Shown here in pieces: positions 53,407 to 61,245 of a stretch of 64,000 nt of DNA. Under the pieces are notes generated by a model that saw nothing but the letters and a program-made list of their open reading frames with translations, made no database searches and had not been told where the DNA came from. Every line of letters begins with the position of its first letter. Position 1 is the first letter of the stretch. Origin of the DNA: Haloarcula pelagica (GTDB taxonomy: Archaea; Halobacteriota; Halobacteria; Halobacteriales; Haloarculaceae); the NCBI RefSeq assembly GCF_030127105.1, contig NZ_CP126161.1, positions 2,852,001-2,916,000 on the forward strand, given 5' to 3'. The position numbers and the translations under genes are program-made.

Positions 53407-54150
53407 ATGGCGACCACAGACACATCCACCACGACCGACGACACGCTGTTGTCGATGCGCAACGTCACCTCGGGCTACGGCAACACGACCGTCCTGCACG
53501 ACGTGAGCATCGGCGTCGAACAGGGAGAGATCGGCTGTCTCATCGGCCCGAACGGGTCGGGGAAGTCGACGCTGATGAAGAGCATCTACGGCTTCGCCGA
53601 TGTCCAGGCGGGGACGGTCAGCTTCCGCGACCAGGAGATCACCGGGCGCTCGCCCCAGGAGAACCTCGCCGGCGGGATGAGCTACGTCCTCCAGGACGCC
53701 AGCGTCTTCCCCCGGATGAGCGTCCACGAGAACATGCTGATGGGCGGGTACGTCTTCGACGACGACGACGAGGCCGCCGAGCGCGCCGAAGAACTGTACG
53801 ACGAGTTCCCGATCCTGGGCGACATCCGTGGCCAGAAGGCCGGCACGCTCTCGGGCGGTCAGCGCCGCCTGCTCGAACTGGCCCGCGCGCTGATGGTCGA
53901 TCCCGACCTGATGATGCTCGACGAGCCTTCGATCGGCCTCGAACCGCGCTTCATCGACGACGTGTTCGAGCGCATCGAACAGCTCAACGACCTCGGGACG
54001 ACGATCCTGCTGGTCGAACAGAACGCCGAGAAGGGACTGTCCGTCGCCGACCGCGGGTTCGTCCTTGCCAGCGGCGAGATCAAGTTCACCGGCTCCGGCA
54101 CCGAACTCCTCAACAACGAGGAGGTCGGCCGGCTCTACCTCGGGGGCTAA
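53407..54150 (+). CDS. livF: Liv-type ABC ATPase LivF
   Basis: 247 residues starting 1 bp after livG. Walker A CLIGPNGSGKSTLMKS, 'MSYVLQDASVFPRMSVHENM', signature LSGGQRRLLELARALM, Walker B LMMLDEPSIGLEPRFID, and the end 'SGTELLNNEEVGRLYLGG' typical of LivF. Second ATPase of the system. Confidence 0.93.
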   Translation: MATTDTSTTTDDTLLSMRNVTSGYGNTTVLHDVSIGVEQGEIGCLIGPNGSGKSTLMKSIYGFADVQAGTVSFRDQEITGRSPQENLAGGMSYVLQDASVFPRMSVHENMLMGGYVFDDDDEAAERAEELYDEFPILGDIRGQKAGTLSGGQRRLLELARALMVDPDLMMLDEPSIGLEPRFIDDVFERIEQLNDLGTTILLVEQNAEKGLSVADRGFVLASGEIKFTGSGTELLNNEEVGRLYLGG

Positions 54151-54151
54151 C

Positions 54152-54565
54152 ATGTACCGTGTACTCGTTCCCGTCGACGACGACCCGGACCGCGCCCGCG
54201 GCCAGGCCGCCTTCGTCGCGGAACTGCCCGACGGCACCGACACGGTCGAAGCGATCGTCACGCACGCGCTGACGCCCGAGCAGGCCGAGGCGCCCGACGA
54301 CCTCAAGTCGGTCGACCGCGTGGAGACGGTTCGGCTGGTCCAGGACTACCTCGACGAGCACGACATCGACCACCAACTCGCCGAGGCGCGGACACCGCCG
54401 GCTGACGGCATCCTCGATCTGGCTGCCGAGTTCGGCGTCGACCAGATCGTCATGGGGTCGCGCAAGCGCTCCCCGACCGGGAAGGTCGTCTTCGGCAGCG
54501 TCGCCCAGCAGGTACTGCTGGAAGGCGACGTGCCGGTGACGGTCGTCGGTGCCCGCGAGGCGTGA
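54152..54565 (+). CDS. Universal stress protein, last gene of the liv operon
   Basis: 137 residues starting 1 bp after livF. UspA fold: 'MYRVLVPVDDDPDRARGQAA' at the start and the nucleotide-binding end 'VMGSRKRSPTGKVVFGSVAQ' with QQVLLEGDVPVTVV, so it probably binds ATP. Tight spacing shows it belongs to the transporter operon. Haloarchaeal transporters often carry a Usp gene, which may sense ATP or regulate uptake. Confidence 0.9.
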   Translation: MYRVLVPVDDDPDRARGQAAFVAELPDGTDTVEAIVTHALTPEQAEAPDDLKSVDRVETVRLVQDYLDEHDIDHQLAEARTPPADGILDLAAEFGVDQIVMGSRKRSPTGKVVFGSVAQQVLLEGDVPVTVVGAREA

Positions 54566-54647
54566 GAACCTCCCGCGGGCCGGCACCGATTCGCAATCCT
54601 TATTGCGGTTATCGGCACAACACAGAGTGTACACAGACGGCCTGTGT

Positions 54648-54721
54648 GCCGGTGTAGCTCAGACTGGCAGAGCGAATCCTTCGTAAGGATTAGGCCGAGG
54701 GTTCAAATCCCTCCACCGGCT
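54648..54721 (+). tRNA. tRNA-Thr (anticodon CGT)
   Basis: Cloverleaf of 74 nt. Acceptor GCCGGTG pairs with CACCGGC and the discriminator base is T. D-arm AGCTC...GAGC. Anticodon stem AATCC/GGATT holds the loop TTCGTAA, so anticodon CGT reads ACG (Thr). T-arm GAGGGTTCAAATCCCTC. CCA is not encoded. No intron. Confidence 0.95.
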
Positions 54722-54758
54722 CTTTCTGTTCGAACGGACGTGAGAACGAAAGCGAGGC

Positions 54759-54827
54759 GTGGAGGGATTTGAATCAGGGAGGAGCTTCGCTCCGACCGTG
54801 GTTCACACTCCCGCCACCGGCTTTCTG
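54759..54827 (+). repeat. Decayed copies of the tRNA-Thr 3' end (att-like remnant)
   Basis: An inverted copy, GTGGAGGGATTTGAAT (54759-54774), is the exact reverse complement of the tRNA T-arm/acceptor region apart from one base. Then comes a direct, imperfect copy: GTTCACACTCCCGCCACCGG (54801-54820) against GTTCAAATCCCTCCACCGGC of the tRNA (54701-54720). Both are followed by a CTTTCTG-type tail. The direct copies are exactly 100 bp apart. Haloarchaeal integrases often insert at tRNA 3' ends and leave such duplicates. Confidence 0.6.
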
Positions 54828-54836
54828 CTTTGAACA

Positions 54837-55166
54837 CTATTCCCGGAGCACACGCAACCGGTACCCCTCGACTGCGTCCGGATTCCTGACCCGGCCTTGC
54901 TCCTGAGCGGTGTCCAGCAACTCCCGAACGAACGCCTTCGGCACTTCGAGACTGATGAAGTCGGTGTCGCCGGGGACGGTCAGTCGGGCCATCGTCCGAG
55001 CGGTGCCGTCGTCGTTGTAGACGCTGCCGATCTTTTCGTCGTCGCGGTAGAAGCGAAGCGTCACGTCGGTCACCGCTACCTCGTCGACGGTCGCCTCGAA
55101 GACGCCGTGGCTGTCCTCGAAGCGAACCAGCAGGCCGCTGTCAACTTCTTCGATGACTGTGGGCAT
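54837..55166 (-). CDS. Haloarchaeal protein of unknown function
   Basis: 109 residues from ATG 55166 (MPTVIEEVDSGLLVRFEDSH); the frame extends upstream to 55268 but the codons there do not look coding. Beta-rich first half ('VTLRFYRDDEKIGSVYNDDG') and a C-terminal helix ('VPKAFVRELLDTAQEQGRV'). No recognised motif. The mix of short strands and a terminal helix could be a small nucleic-acid- or ligand-binding fold. Confidence 0.6.
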   Translation of the reverse strand: MPTVIEEVDSGLLVRFEDSHGVFEATVDEVAVTDVTLRFYRDDEKIGSVYNDDGTARTMARLTVPGDTDFISLEVPKAFVRELLDTAQEQGRVRNPDAVEGYRLRVLRE

Positions 55167-55264
55167 CACGCAAGAGTAGGGGCTACGAAGAGATAGACCC
55201 CTGGCTGTCGAGCGCGATGGGAGTGGGGCAAAACGACGGAGCAGCGGCTCCCGGATCGACGACC

Positions 55265-55747
55265 TCACTCGCTGTCGCCGTCGGACGCGCCGGCGACCGT
55301 CTCCAGCAGCGTCTCGCGCTCCTCGAAGTACGCCGGCGCGTCGCGGTCGCGCTCGAACTCGACGACGCGGGTGAGCGCGGCCCGTGTGTCCGCTGTGTCG
55401 GCGAGGTCGTCGGCGAGTTCGACGTAGGCCGTCGCCAGGTCGTCGAAGGCGTCACGCCGGGCCTGTTTGGCCTCCGCGACGGCCTGTTTCTCCTCGATGT
55501 CACGTTCCCGGGCTTCGAGATCGTCGACGGCCTGCTCGGGGGCCGTCGGCGAGGGCGTGTCGGGGGACTCGCCGGCGGGGCGTTCGTGCGCGGCGACGCT
55601 GTCCTGGAGGTCGGTGAGATCGTCGGCGATCTCGTCAAGCAGCGCCTCGGTCTCGTCGGTGAGTGTCTCGACGCGGCCCCAGAGGAACCGTGCCTGTGTC
55701 CGACAGTAGTCGGCCAGGTCCGCAGCAGCGAGGGCGTCTTCGCTCAT
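55265..55747 (-). CDS. Acidic coiled-coil protein of unknown function
   Basis: 160 residues, predicted almost entirely helical: 'LADYCRTQARFLWGRVETLT', then 'EQAVDDLEARERDIEEKQAV' with heptads, then 'TRVVEFERDRDAPAYFEERE'. No signal peptide or membrane helix. It stands between two small genes on the same strand; the upstream neighbour is a winged-helix protein 43 bp away, so they may be one transcript. Function not recognised. Confidence 0.65.
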   Translation of the reverse strand: MSEDALAAADLADYCRTQARFLWGRVETLTDETEALLDEIADDLTDLQDSVAAHERPAGESPDTPSPTAPEQAVDDLEARERDIEEKQAVAEAKQARRDAFDDLATAYVELADDLADTADTRAALTRVVEFERDRDAPAYFEERETLLETVAGASDGDSE

Positions 55748-55790
55748 GGGATATCCTCGGTCCGCCGGCAGAAGACAGTTGTCACCCCGA

Positions 55791-56126
55791 TCAGTGGGTC
55801 GTCAACGCTTGGGCCTGCTCGATCAGTTCGGACTGGGCGGCGTCGCCGCGGTCGGTGATCGCCACGTGGTCCTGTGCCTGGTCGTACTCGACGAGATCGG
55901 CCGCGACCAGACAGGGGACGTGGCTGTGATAGAGGTCGAAGTACAGTTCGGTCACCGACTCGGGATCGATCTCGGTGAGCGGGCGCCCGTGCTCGATCTC
56001 CGCGAGTTCGTCCGCGAGATCCGGTAGCGTCAGGTCCTGGTGTGTCGAGAGTCGGGAGAGCGCGACACGCCGGCGACTGTCCGCCAGTGCGCGGAACAGT
56101 TCGTCGACTTCGCCCGGATCGACCAT
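55791..56126 (-). CDS. Winged-helix regulator (DUF7344 type)
   Basis: 111 residues. 'DELFRALADSRRRVALSRLS' followed by 'LTLPDLADELAEIEHGRPL' forms an ArsR-like HTH. 'YFDLYHSHVPCLVAADLVEY' is the wing region typical of the DUF7344/HTH family abundant in haloarchaea. No metal-binding cysteine cluster, so not a metal sensor. Targets unknown. Confidence 0.8.
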   Translation of the reverse strand: MVDPGEVDELFRALADSRRRVALSRLSTHQDLTLPDLADELAEIEHGRPLTEIDPESVTELYFDLYHSHVPCLVAADLVEYDQAQDHVAITDRGDAAQSELIEQAQALTTH

Positions 56127-56172
56127 ACACGCGGGAAGTGGAGGCTGCGGTATAGAACCTTCCGATACGGGC

Positions 56173-56415
56173 TCAGTGTGTCAACAGGAGCAGTTCGTCG
56201 TCGGTCCGGACGAGACAGAAACGGCGTCCGGGGTCACCGAAGGTGTTGGTCCGGCGTTCGCTGACGAACAGGCGTTCGAAGGGGTCGCCACAGGCCGGAC
56301 AGCTGAACCCCTCGCGGTTCTCGAGCGTCATCGTCCCCCGGTCCTGTTTGAGCAGTTTCAGCCCGTGGCGGTAGTCGTGGACATCGAAGCCGTCGCTGAT
56401 GTCGAGTCGGTCCAT
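56173..56415 (-). CDS. Small zinc-finger-like protein ('flagella cluster' family)
   Basis: 80 residues from ATG 56415 (MDRLDISDGFDVHDYRHGLK). One CxxC pair (SCPACGDPFERL) and a further Cys (RFCLVRTDDELLLLTH) suggest partial zinc binding. It resembles small proteins called 'flagella cluster protein' in haloarchaea (DUF7385-like, from memory), though no archaellum gene is near. Located 32 bp downstream of coxC on the same strand, so possibly read through from it. Confidence 0.65.
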   Translation of the reverse strand: MDRLDISDGFDVHDYRHGLKLLKQDRGTMTLENREGFSCPACGDPFERLFVSERRTNTFGDPGRRFCLVRTDDELLLLTH

Positions 56416-56446
56416 ACGGGACAAGCGGCGGGCGAGGAGAAAAGCG

Positions 56447-57316
56447 TTAGACCAGGTTCGCGCCGATGTACAGCACGACGACGAGGAACACCCAGACCAC
56501 GTCGACGAAGTGCCAGTACATCGAGGCCGTCGAGACGGAGGTGTGGCGTTCGGCGGAGTACTGGCCGTAGTAGCCACGGACGAAGACGATGCCCAGCAGG
56601 ACCGCACCGAGCGTGACGTGCAGGCCGTGGAGCCCGGTCAGGCCGTAGAACGCCGAGGCGTAGGCGCCGCCGGTGATGGTGAACCCTTTGTGGATGATGA
56701 ACTCGTAGTACTCGTACACCTGGCCGCCGATGAAGATCACGCCCAGCAGGAGCGTCACGGCGAGCCACTGGAGGAACCGCTCGTGGTTCCCCTTCCGGAG
56801 CGCGACGTGAGACAGGTGGAGTGTCCCGGAGCTGATCAGCAGGATGACGGTGTTGACGATGACCAGCGAACCGAACACCTCGGGAATCGCGGTCGAGGCC
56901 CACACGTCGGTCCCGCGGACGATGAAGTAGTAGACGAAGCCGGCACCGAACGTCGCGACTTCGGAGCCGAGGAACAACAGCATCGCGAACTTCAGCGTCC
57001 GGCCGGAGTGGTGGTTCGTCCCCCGGTCCCAGAAGTCCGAGACGAACGCGTGGTACAGCCAGCCGTAGATCCCGGCCAGGAAGAGACCGACGCTGCCGAC
57101 CGTCGTGGCGGCGCCGATCGTCGTGCTGATGAGCGGTTCCTCGCCGAGCGAGAGGACGAACAGCGCCGCGCCGACGTAGATGCCGGCGGCACCGATCGCC
57201 GTGACAAAGGGCCACCAGCTGGCCTCGCCGAAGCCGCGGGGCCAGTCCTCCGTCGCCGGGAGGTGGTGGTCCCCGTGCCCGTGGCCGCCGTCCGTCTGTT
57301 CATCGGATAGGCTCAT
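56447..57316 (-). CDS. coxC: Haem-copper oxidase subunit III
   Basis: 289 residues. A polar N-terminus with a His-rich stretch (GGHGHGDHHLP), then seven helices. Family signs: 'ATFGAGFVYYFIVRGTDVWA' and 'EYYEFIIHKGFTITGGAYAS', then FYGLTGLHGLHVTLGAVLLG with the conserved GLHGLHV and 'MYWHFVDVVWVFLVVVLY'. Stabilises subunit I. It is 42 kb from coxA, so the oxidase genes are split. A subunit II gene is not in the window. Confidence 0.93.
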   Translation of the reverse strand: MSLSDEQTDGGHGHGDHHLPATEDWPRGFGEASWWPFVTAIGAAGIYVGAALFVLSLGEEPLISTTIGAATTVGSVGLFLAGIYGWLYHAFVSDFWDRGTNHHSGRTLKFAMLLFLGSEVATFGAGFVYYFIVRGTDVWASTAIPEVFGSLVIVNTVILLISSGTLHLSHVALRKGNHERFLQWLAVTLLLGVIFIGGQVYEYYEFIIHKGFTITGGAYASAFYGLTGLHGLHVTLGAVLLGIVFVRGYYGQYSAERHTSVSTASMYWHFVDVVWVFLVVVLYIGANLV

Positions 57317-57366
57317 ACTGGGCCTTTACGAGTCGATTACTAAAAGCCCATCCACTTCGCCGTGCG

Positions 57367-57408
57367 ATGTCGGAACCCATAGGGGGCACAATCACCAACT
57401 GCCGGTGA
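57367..57408 (+). other. Possible 13-codon upstream ORF
   Basis: ATG 57367 lies about 26 bp after an ACTAAAAG box, so it would be the first codon of a leaderless transcript (MSEPIGGTITNCR). Its TGA shares a base with the next gene's ATG (TGATG), the geometry of translational reinitiation. No homology evident. Confidence 0.25.
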
Positions 57409-58787
57409 TGAGTGTGTCCCGGACCCGGGCACTCGCCGTCCTCACGACAGTCCTGGCTGCCCTCTCGTTGGCCGGCACCGCGAGCGCACACGGGGGGAGT
57501 CTGGCTGCCGGCGGCCGCGAGTCCCTGACGATCCCGACCTGGCTGTTCCTCTCGACCGGCGGCGCGGCTGTCGGCGCCTCCTTTCTGCTGGCGTCGTTCG
57601 TCACCGACCGGGCCTTCGTCGAACGGCTCCACGGGTGGGAAGCCGGCCTCTTCGACGGCGGCGAACGGCTCCTCCTGACGCTCGGTCGCCTGCTCGGCCT
57701 CGGCGGTCTGGTGGCGGTTCTGGTGACCGGCTTTCTCGGCCCGGAGACGCCGCGGACGAACCTCGCGATCTTGCTCGTGTGGGCCGGCTGGTGGGCCGGT
57801 CTGGTCATCGTGACCTATCTCCTGGGCAACGCCTGGAGCGCGCTGAACCCGTTCAAGACACTGGCGATGCTGTTGCCCTCGCTCGACTACGGCTACCCCG
57901 AGCGGTTCGGGGCCTGGCCCAGCGTCGTCGGCCTGCTGGTGTTGATCTGGGTCGAGGTGGTGAGCCCGCTCGCCGACCAGCCACGGCTGCTGGCGACGGT
58001 CGTCGCCGCCTACGGCGCCGTCACGCTGGCCGGCGCAGCCATCTTCGGGCCGACGACGTGGTTCCAGCGCGTCGACCCCGTCGAGCGCGTGTTTCGGTAC
58101 TACGGTCGGTTCGCGCCGATCACGCGTGGTACGGACGGGTTCCGGCTCCGGCTTCCCGCGATGGACCTCTCGACGCCCCGACTCGTCGACGGTGCCGACG
58201 AGGTCGCCTTCGTCGTCGCCCTGCTGTGGGGGACGACCTACGACGGGTTCGTGACGACGGCGCTGTGGCGGGACCTCTCGACACCGGTAGTCGCTGCGGG
58301 CGTCCCGCCCCACGTGCTCTACCCAGTCGTCCTCGCCATCGGGTTCGGCCTCTTCCTTGGGGCGTACCGACTCGCTGCTCGCTTCGCCCGCCGGAGCGCC
58401 GACACGTACCTCGCCACCGAGGCGCTCGCGGTGCGGTTCGCGCCGCCGCTGCTCGCGATCGCCGTCGGCTACCACTTCGCGCACTACCTGGGTTACTTCC
58501 TGTTTCTCGCTCCGGCGCTGGCGCTCGCCGCCGTCTCGCCGCTTTCCTCGCCGGCGGCGGTGCCGGTGTACCAGCTTCCGGCCTGGTTCGGCGCGGTCGG
58601 GATCGTCTCGGTCGTCGTCGGCCACCTGCTCGCGATCTGGGTGGCCCACGCCGCGGCCTACGAACTGTTTCCGAGCCGGCTCCAGGCCATCCGCTCGCAG
58701 TACCCCTTCATCGCCGTCATGGTCCTCTACACGATGATCAGCCTCTGGATCGTCTCCCGCCCGGAGGTGGCCCTGCCACACCTATGA
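57408..58787 (+). CDS. Multi-span haloarchaeal membrane protein, function unknown
   Basis: 459 residues from ATG 57408. A signal-like start (ALAVLTTVLAALSLAGTASA followed by HGG) and about eleven helices. Conserved-looking segments are 'LGNAWSALNPFKTLAMLLP', 'ADEVAFVVALLWGTTYDGFV' and 'VGYHFAHYLGYFLFLAPALA', with membrane histidines that could bind haem or metal. I recall distant actinobacterial relatives labelled fenitrothion hydrolase, but that label says little here. It is divergent from coxC and overlaps (ATGA) the small zinc-finger membrane gene, so it may serve the oxidase. Confidence 0.7.
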   Translation: MSVSRTRALAVLTTVLAALSLAGTASAHGGSLAAGGRESLTIPTWLFLSTGGAAVGASFLLASFVTDRAFVERLHGWEAGLFDGGERLLLTLGRLLGLGGLVAVLVTGFLGPETPRTNLAILLVWAGWWAGLVIVTYLLGNAWSALNPFKTLAMLLPSLDYGYPERFGAWPSVVGLLVLIWVEVVSPLADQPRLLATVVAAYGAVTLAGAAIFGPTTWFQRVDPVERVFRYYGRFAPITRGTDGFRLRLPAMDLSTPRLVDGADEVAFVVALLWGTTYDGFVTTALWRDLSTPVVAAGVPPHVLYPVVLAIGFGLFLGAYRLAARFARRSADTYLATEALAVRFAPPLLAIAVGYHFAHYLGYFLFLAPALALAAVSPLSSPAAVPVYQLPAWFGAVGIVSVVVGHLLAIWVAHAAAYELFPSRLQAIRSQYPFIAVMVLYTMISLWIVSRPEVALPHL

Positions 58788-59074
58788 CCGACGAGACACA
58801 CACACGGAGCGACGGACAGTCCGTCTCCTACGACGTACCGGACGACGAGACGCCAGTGACCTGCGCGTACTGCGGGCAGCCCTACGCCCGCGAGGAGTGG
58901 CTGGCCATCCACCACGGCTGGGCGCATCCGGGCGACCTCTCCGACGAGGAGGCCGACGCGTTCCGCGCGGCCCACGACGCCGAGGAGACGGAGATCCGCG
59001 AGTTCCGACTGCGCGCACTGGGTGCGCTCGTCGCCATCTACTTCGTCCTCCTGATGATCTACGCGCTGGTGTGA
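58784..59074 (+). CDS. Small C2H2-like zinc-finger protein with C-terminal membrane helix
   Basis: 96 residues; ATG overlaps the preceding stop. [20 protein letters not shown] with a further H in AHPGD gives a CxxC...H...H zinc finger. A 20-residue helix ([19 protein letters not shown]) closes the chain. A zinc domain held to the membrane next to the multi-span protein suggests a shared complex. Function unknown (DUF7410-like, from memory). Confidence 0.75.
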   Translation: MTDETHTRSDGQSVSYDVPDDETPVTCAYCGQPYAREEWLAIHHGWAHPGDLSDEEADAFRAAHDAEETEIREFRLRALGALVAIYFVLLMIYALV

Positions 59075-59120
59075 GGCGGGAAGCGACACGTTGATGGGTC
59101 ACAACGGCCCACCAGTGGAT

Positions 59121-59402
59121 ATGGACCTCCGCGTCATCGACAAGTCCGACACGGAACTCTCTATCGAGATCGCCGGCGAGGATCACACGTTCATGAACGT
59201 CCTCAAGGGGGCGCTGCTGGAGACAGCGGGCGTCACCGCCGCGACCTACGACATGAATCCCGAACAGTCCGGTGGCCAGACCGATCCGGTGCTGACGATC
59301 AAGTCCGAGGAGGGCGTCGACGCGCTGGACGTGCTCGAAGACGGGACCGACCGGGTCGTCGAGAAGGCCGACGCCTTCACCGAGGCGTTCGAAGCAGCCT
59401 GA
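59121..59402 (+). CDS. rpoL: RNA polymerase subunit Rpo11 (RpoL)
   Basis: 93 residues from ATG 59121, chosen over the upstream in-frame starts because [20 protein letters not shown] is the family start. '[14 protein letters not shown]' is the RpoL/Rpb11 dimerisation signature. It pairs with Rpo3 in the assembly platform of archaeal RNA polymerase. Confidence 0.95.
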   Translation: MDLRVIDKSDTELSIEIAGEDHTFMNVLKGALLETAGVTAATYDMNPEQSGGQTDPVLTIKSEEGVDALDVLEDGTDRVVEKADAFTEAFEAA

Positions 59403-59422
59403 CGCCCGCCGTCCACGCTCTG

Positions 59423-60286
59423 TTAACAGAGCACGTGCGTGACGAACACCCGGCCGTCCGGCGCGACGTGGATGTCGACGCCGAAGGTTCCGCGCTCGGC
59501 GCTTCTGAACGGTGCGCCACGCTCGACGTAGCTATCGGCCAGTGCCGACCCGAGTGCAGTCTCGTCCTCGAAACCCGATAGCGGCGTCCCCGTCCGGTCG
59601 TACGCGACCTGATAGCCGACGACCGTCGGGCGCTCACAGGCCAGCGGGAACCGGTCGAACGCCTCCCTGCTCGGGGGCTCGCCGTCGCCGTACCGCGCCG
59701 CGACGGTCGCCTTGTTGTAGTACGCGGCGGCTTCGTCGACGGCGCTCGAACGGGTCAACTCGGCCGCACCGGCGCCCGTTCGACGGTCGTTCAGCGTGTC
59801 GAGGTAGGCGCCCTCGACGGCTGTGATGTCCAGGCCCTCGACACTGTCGGCCGCCCCGGGTGCCGCCGGGACGGCCGGTGGCGGGCCCTCGGCGGCCCCA
59901 CCGCCGAACCCGGGCAGCGGGACGATCCCCAGAAAGCCGAGGACGAGGACGCCGACGAGCACCGCCACGACGGCGTAGCCGACGACGTACTTCGGTTCGA
60001 CGACATCCCGCCAACTCGTCCCGATCTCGTCCAGGGGGTCGGTGTCGGCGACGGCCTCGCGCTCGAAGTTCGCGCCGCCACAGCGCCGGCAGGGCGGGGA
60101 GTTGCGCTGGTGCTGGCGGCCACAGTCCTGACAGACCCAGACCGAACCGCCGGGCGTCGACTCCTCGTCGGTCCGTTCGGGTCCTATCGGCTGGACGGCC
60201 TTCTCGAAGGTCCCGTGCCCGCAGTTGTCACAGGGCGGATCGTTCTCCTCGTGGGGTTTGCCACACCACTCACACCGCCATTTCAT
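59423..60286 (-). CDS. Double zinc-ribbon membrane protein with extracellular CAP-like domain
   Basis: 287 residues. Two zinc ribbons at the N-terminus: CEWCG with CDNCG (residues about 4-23) and CQDCG with CRRCG (about 52-69). One helix (YVVGYAVVAVLVGVLVLGFL). A Gly/Pro/Ala linker and a C-terminal CAP/SCP-like domain (EGAYLDTLNDRRTGAGAAEL, VDEAAAYYNKATVAARYGDG, GVDIHVAPDGRVFVTHVL). The ribbons would be cytosolic and the CAP domain outside. This suggests communication across the membrane, or assembly of an envelope component. It converges with rpoL. Confidence 0.75.
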   Translation of the reverse strand: MKWRCEWCGKPHEENDPPCDNCGHGTFEKAVQPIGPERTDEESTPGGSVWVCQDCGRQHQRNSPPCRRCGGANFEREAVADTDPLDEIGTSWRDVVEPKYVVGYAVVAVLVGVLVLGFLGIVPLPGFGGGAAEGPPPAVPAAPGAADSVEGLDITAVEGAYLDTLNDRRTGAGAAELTRSSAVDEAAAYYNKATVAARYGDGEPPSREAFDRFPLACERPTVVGYQVAYDRTGTPLSGFEDETALGSALADSYVERGAPFRSAERGTFGVDIHVAPDGRVFVTHVLC

Positions 60287-60372
60287 CGTTCCTGCTAGGC
60301 GACCGAGCTACAAAGGCTGCGCGGAACCGGAGGCGGCTAGCCGTCTGGCGGTCCCAAACGGGGCTACTCGGC

Positions 60373-61188
60373 CTACAGCCGGACCGGGATCCCCTTGCTG
60401 TCGAGGTACTCCTTCGTCTCCTCGATGGAGTACTCCCCGAAGTGGAAGATCGAGGCCGCCAGCCCGGCGTCGGCGCCGGCCTCGACGAACACCTCCTCCA
60501 TGTCGGCGGGGCTGCCACAGCCCGAGGAGGCGATCACCGGCGTCGAGACGCTGTCACAGACGGCCTTCATCAGCGGGATGTCGTAGCCATCCTTGGTGCC
60601 GTCGGCGTCGATGGAGTTGACGAATATCTCTCCCGATCCCCGGTCTTCGGCCTCCATGGCCCACTCGACGGCGTCCAGGCCGGTCCCCTCGCGCCCGCCC
60701 TTGACGGTACACTCGAACCAGCAGGACTCCCCGTCGACCTGGGCGTACTGTTCCCCGCCCTCGTCGAACCGGCGCCGGGCGTCAAGCGAGATGACGATAC
60801 ACTGGCTGCCGAAGGCCGCCGCGCCCTCTTCGATCAGCGAGGGCTCGGCGATGGCGCCGGAGTTGATCGAGACCTTGTCGGCGCCGGCCCGCAGCGTCTC
60901 TTTGATGTCCGCCCGGGTCCGGATGCCACCGCCGACCGTCAGTGGGATGAAGACCTCGTCGGCGACCGACGAGACGGTTTCGAGCATCGTCTCGCGGCCC
61001 TCGGCGGAGGCGGTGATGTCCAGGAAGACGAACTCGTCGGCCCCGGACTCGTTGTAGGCTTTGGCCATCTCGACGGGGTCGCCGGTGTACTCCAGATCCT
61101 CGAAGTTGACACCGGTGTAGACGGCGGCGTCCCCGTTCTCGTCGACATCTACGTCGATACAGGGGATGATGCGCTTCGTGAGTGTCAT
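60373..61188 (-). CDS. hisF: Imidazole glycerol phosphate synthase cyclase subunit
   Basis: 271 residues. TIM barrel of HisF: '[20 protein letters not shown]' with the catalytic Asp, '[20 protein letters not shown]', '[13 protein letters not shown]', '[20 protein letters not shown]', and '[17 protein letters not shown]'. With HisH it makes imidazole glycerol phosphate and AICAR in histidine synthesis. A ~20-residue insertion around '[14 protein letters not shown]' lengthens it slightly compared with bacterial HisF. Confidence 0.93.
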   Translation of the reverse strand: MTLTKRIIPCIDVDVDENGDAAVYTGVNFEDLEYTGDPVEMAKAYNESGADEFVFLDITASAEGRETMLETVSSVADEVFIPLTVGGGIRTRADIKETLRAGADKVSINSGAIAEPSLIEEGAAAFGSQCIVISLDARRRFDEGGEQYAQVDGESCWFECTVKGGREGTGLDAVEWAMEAEDRGSGEIFVNSIDADGTKDGYDIPLMKAVCDSVSTPVIASSGCGSPADMEEVFVEAGADAGLAASIFHFGEYSIEETKEYLDSKGIPVRL

Positions 61189-61245
61189 TCGGTACCCGAC
61201 GGTTCGCCACAGGGCCGTTTGACCGTTTCGGCTGGCGCAATCGGG

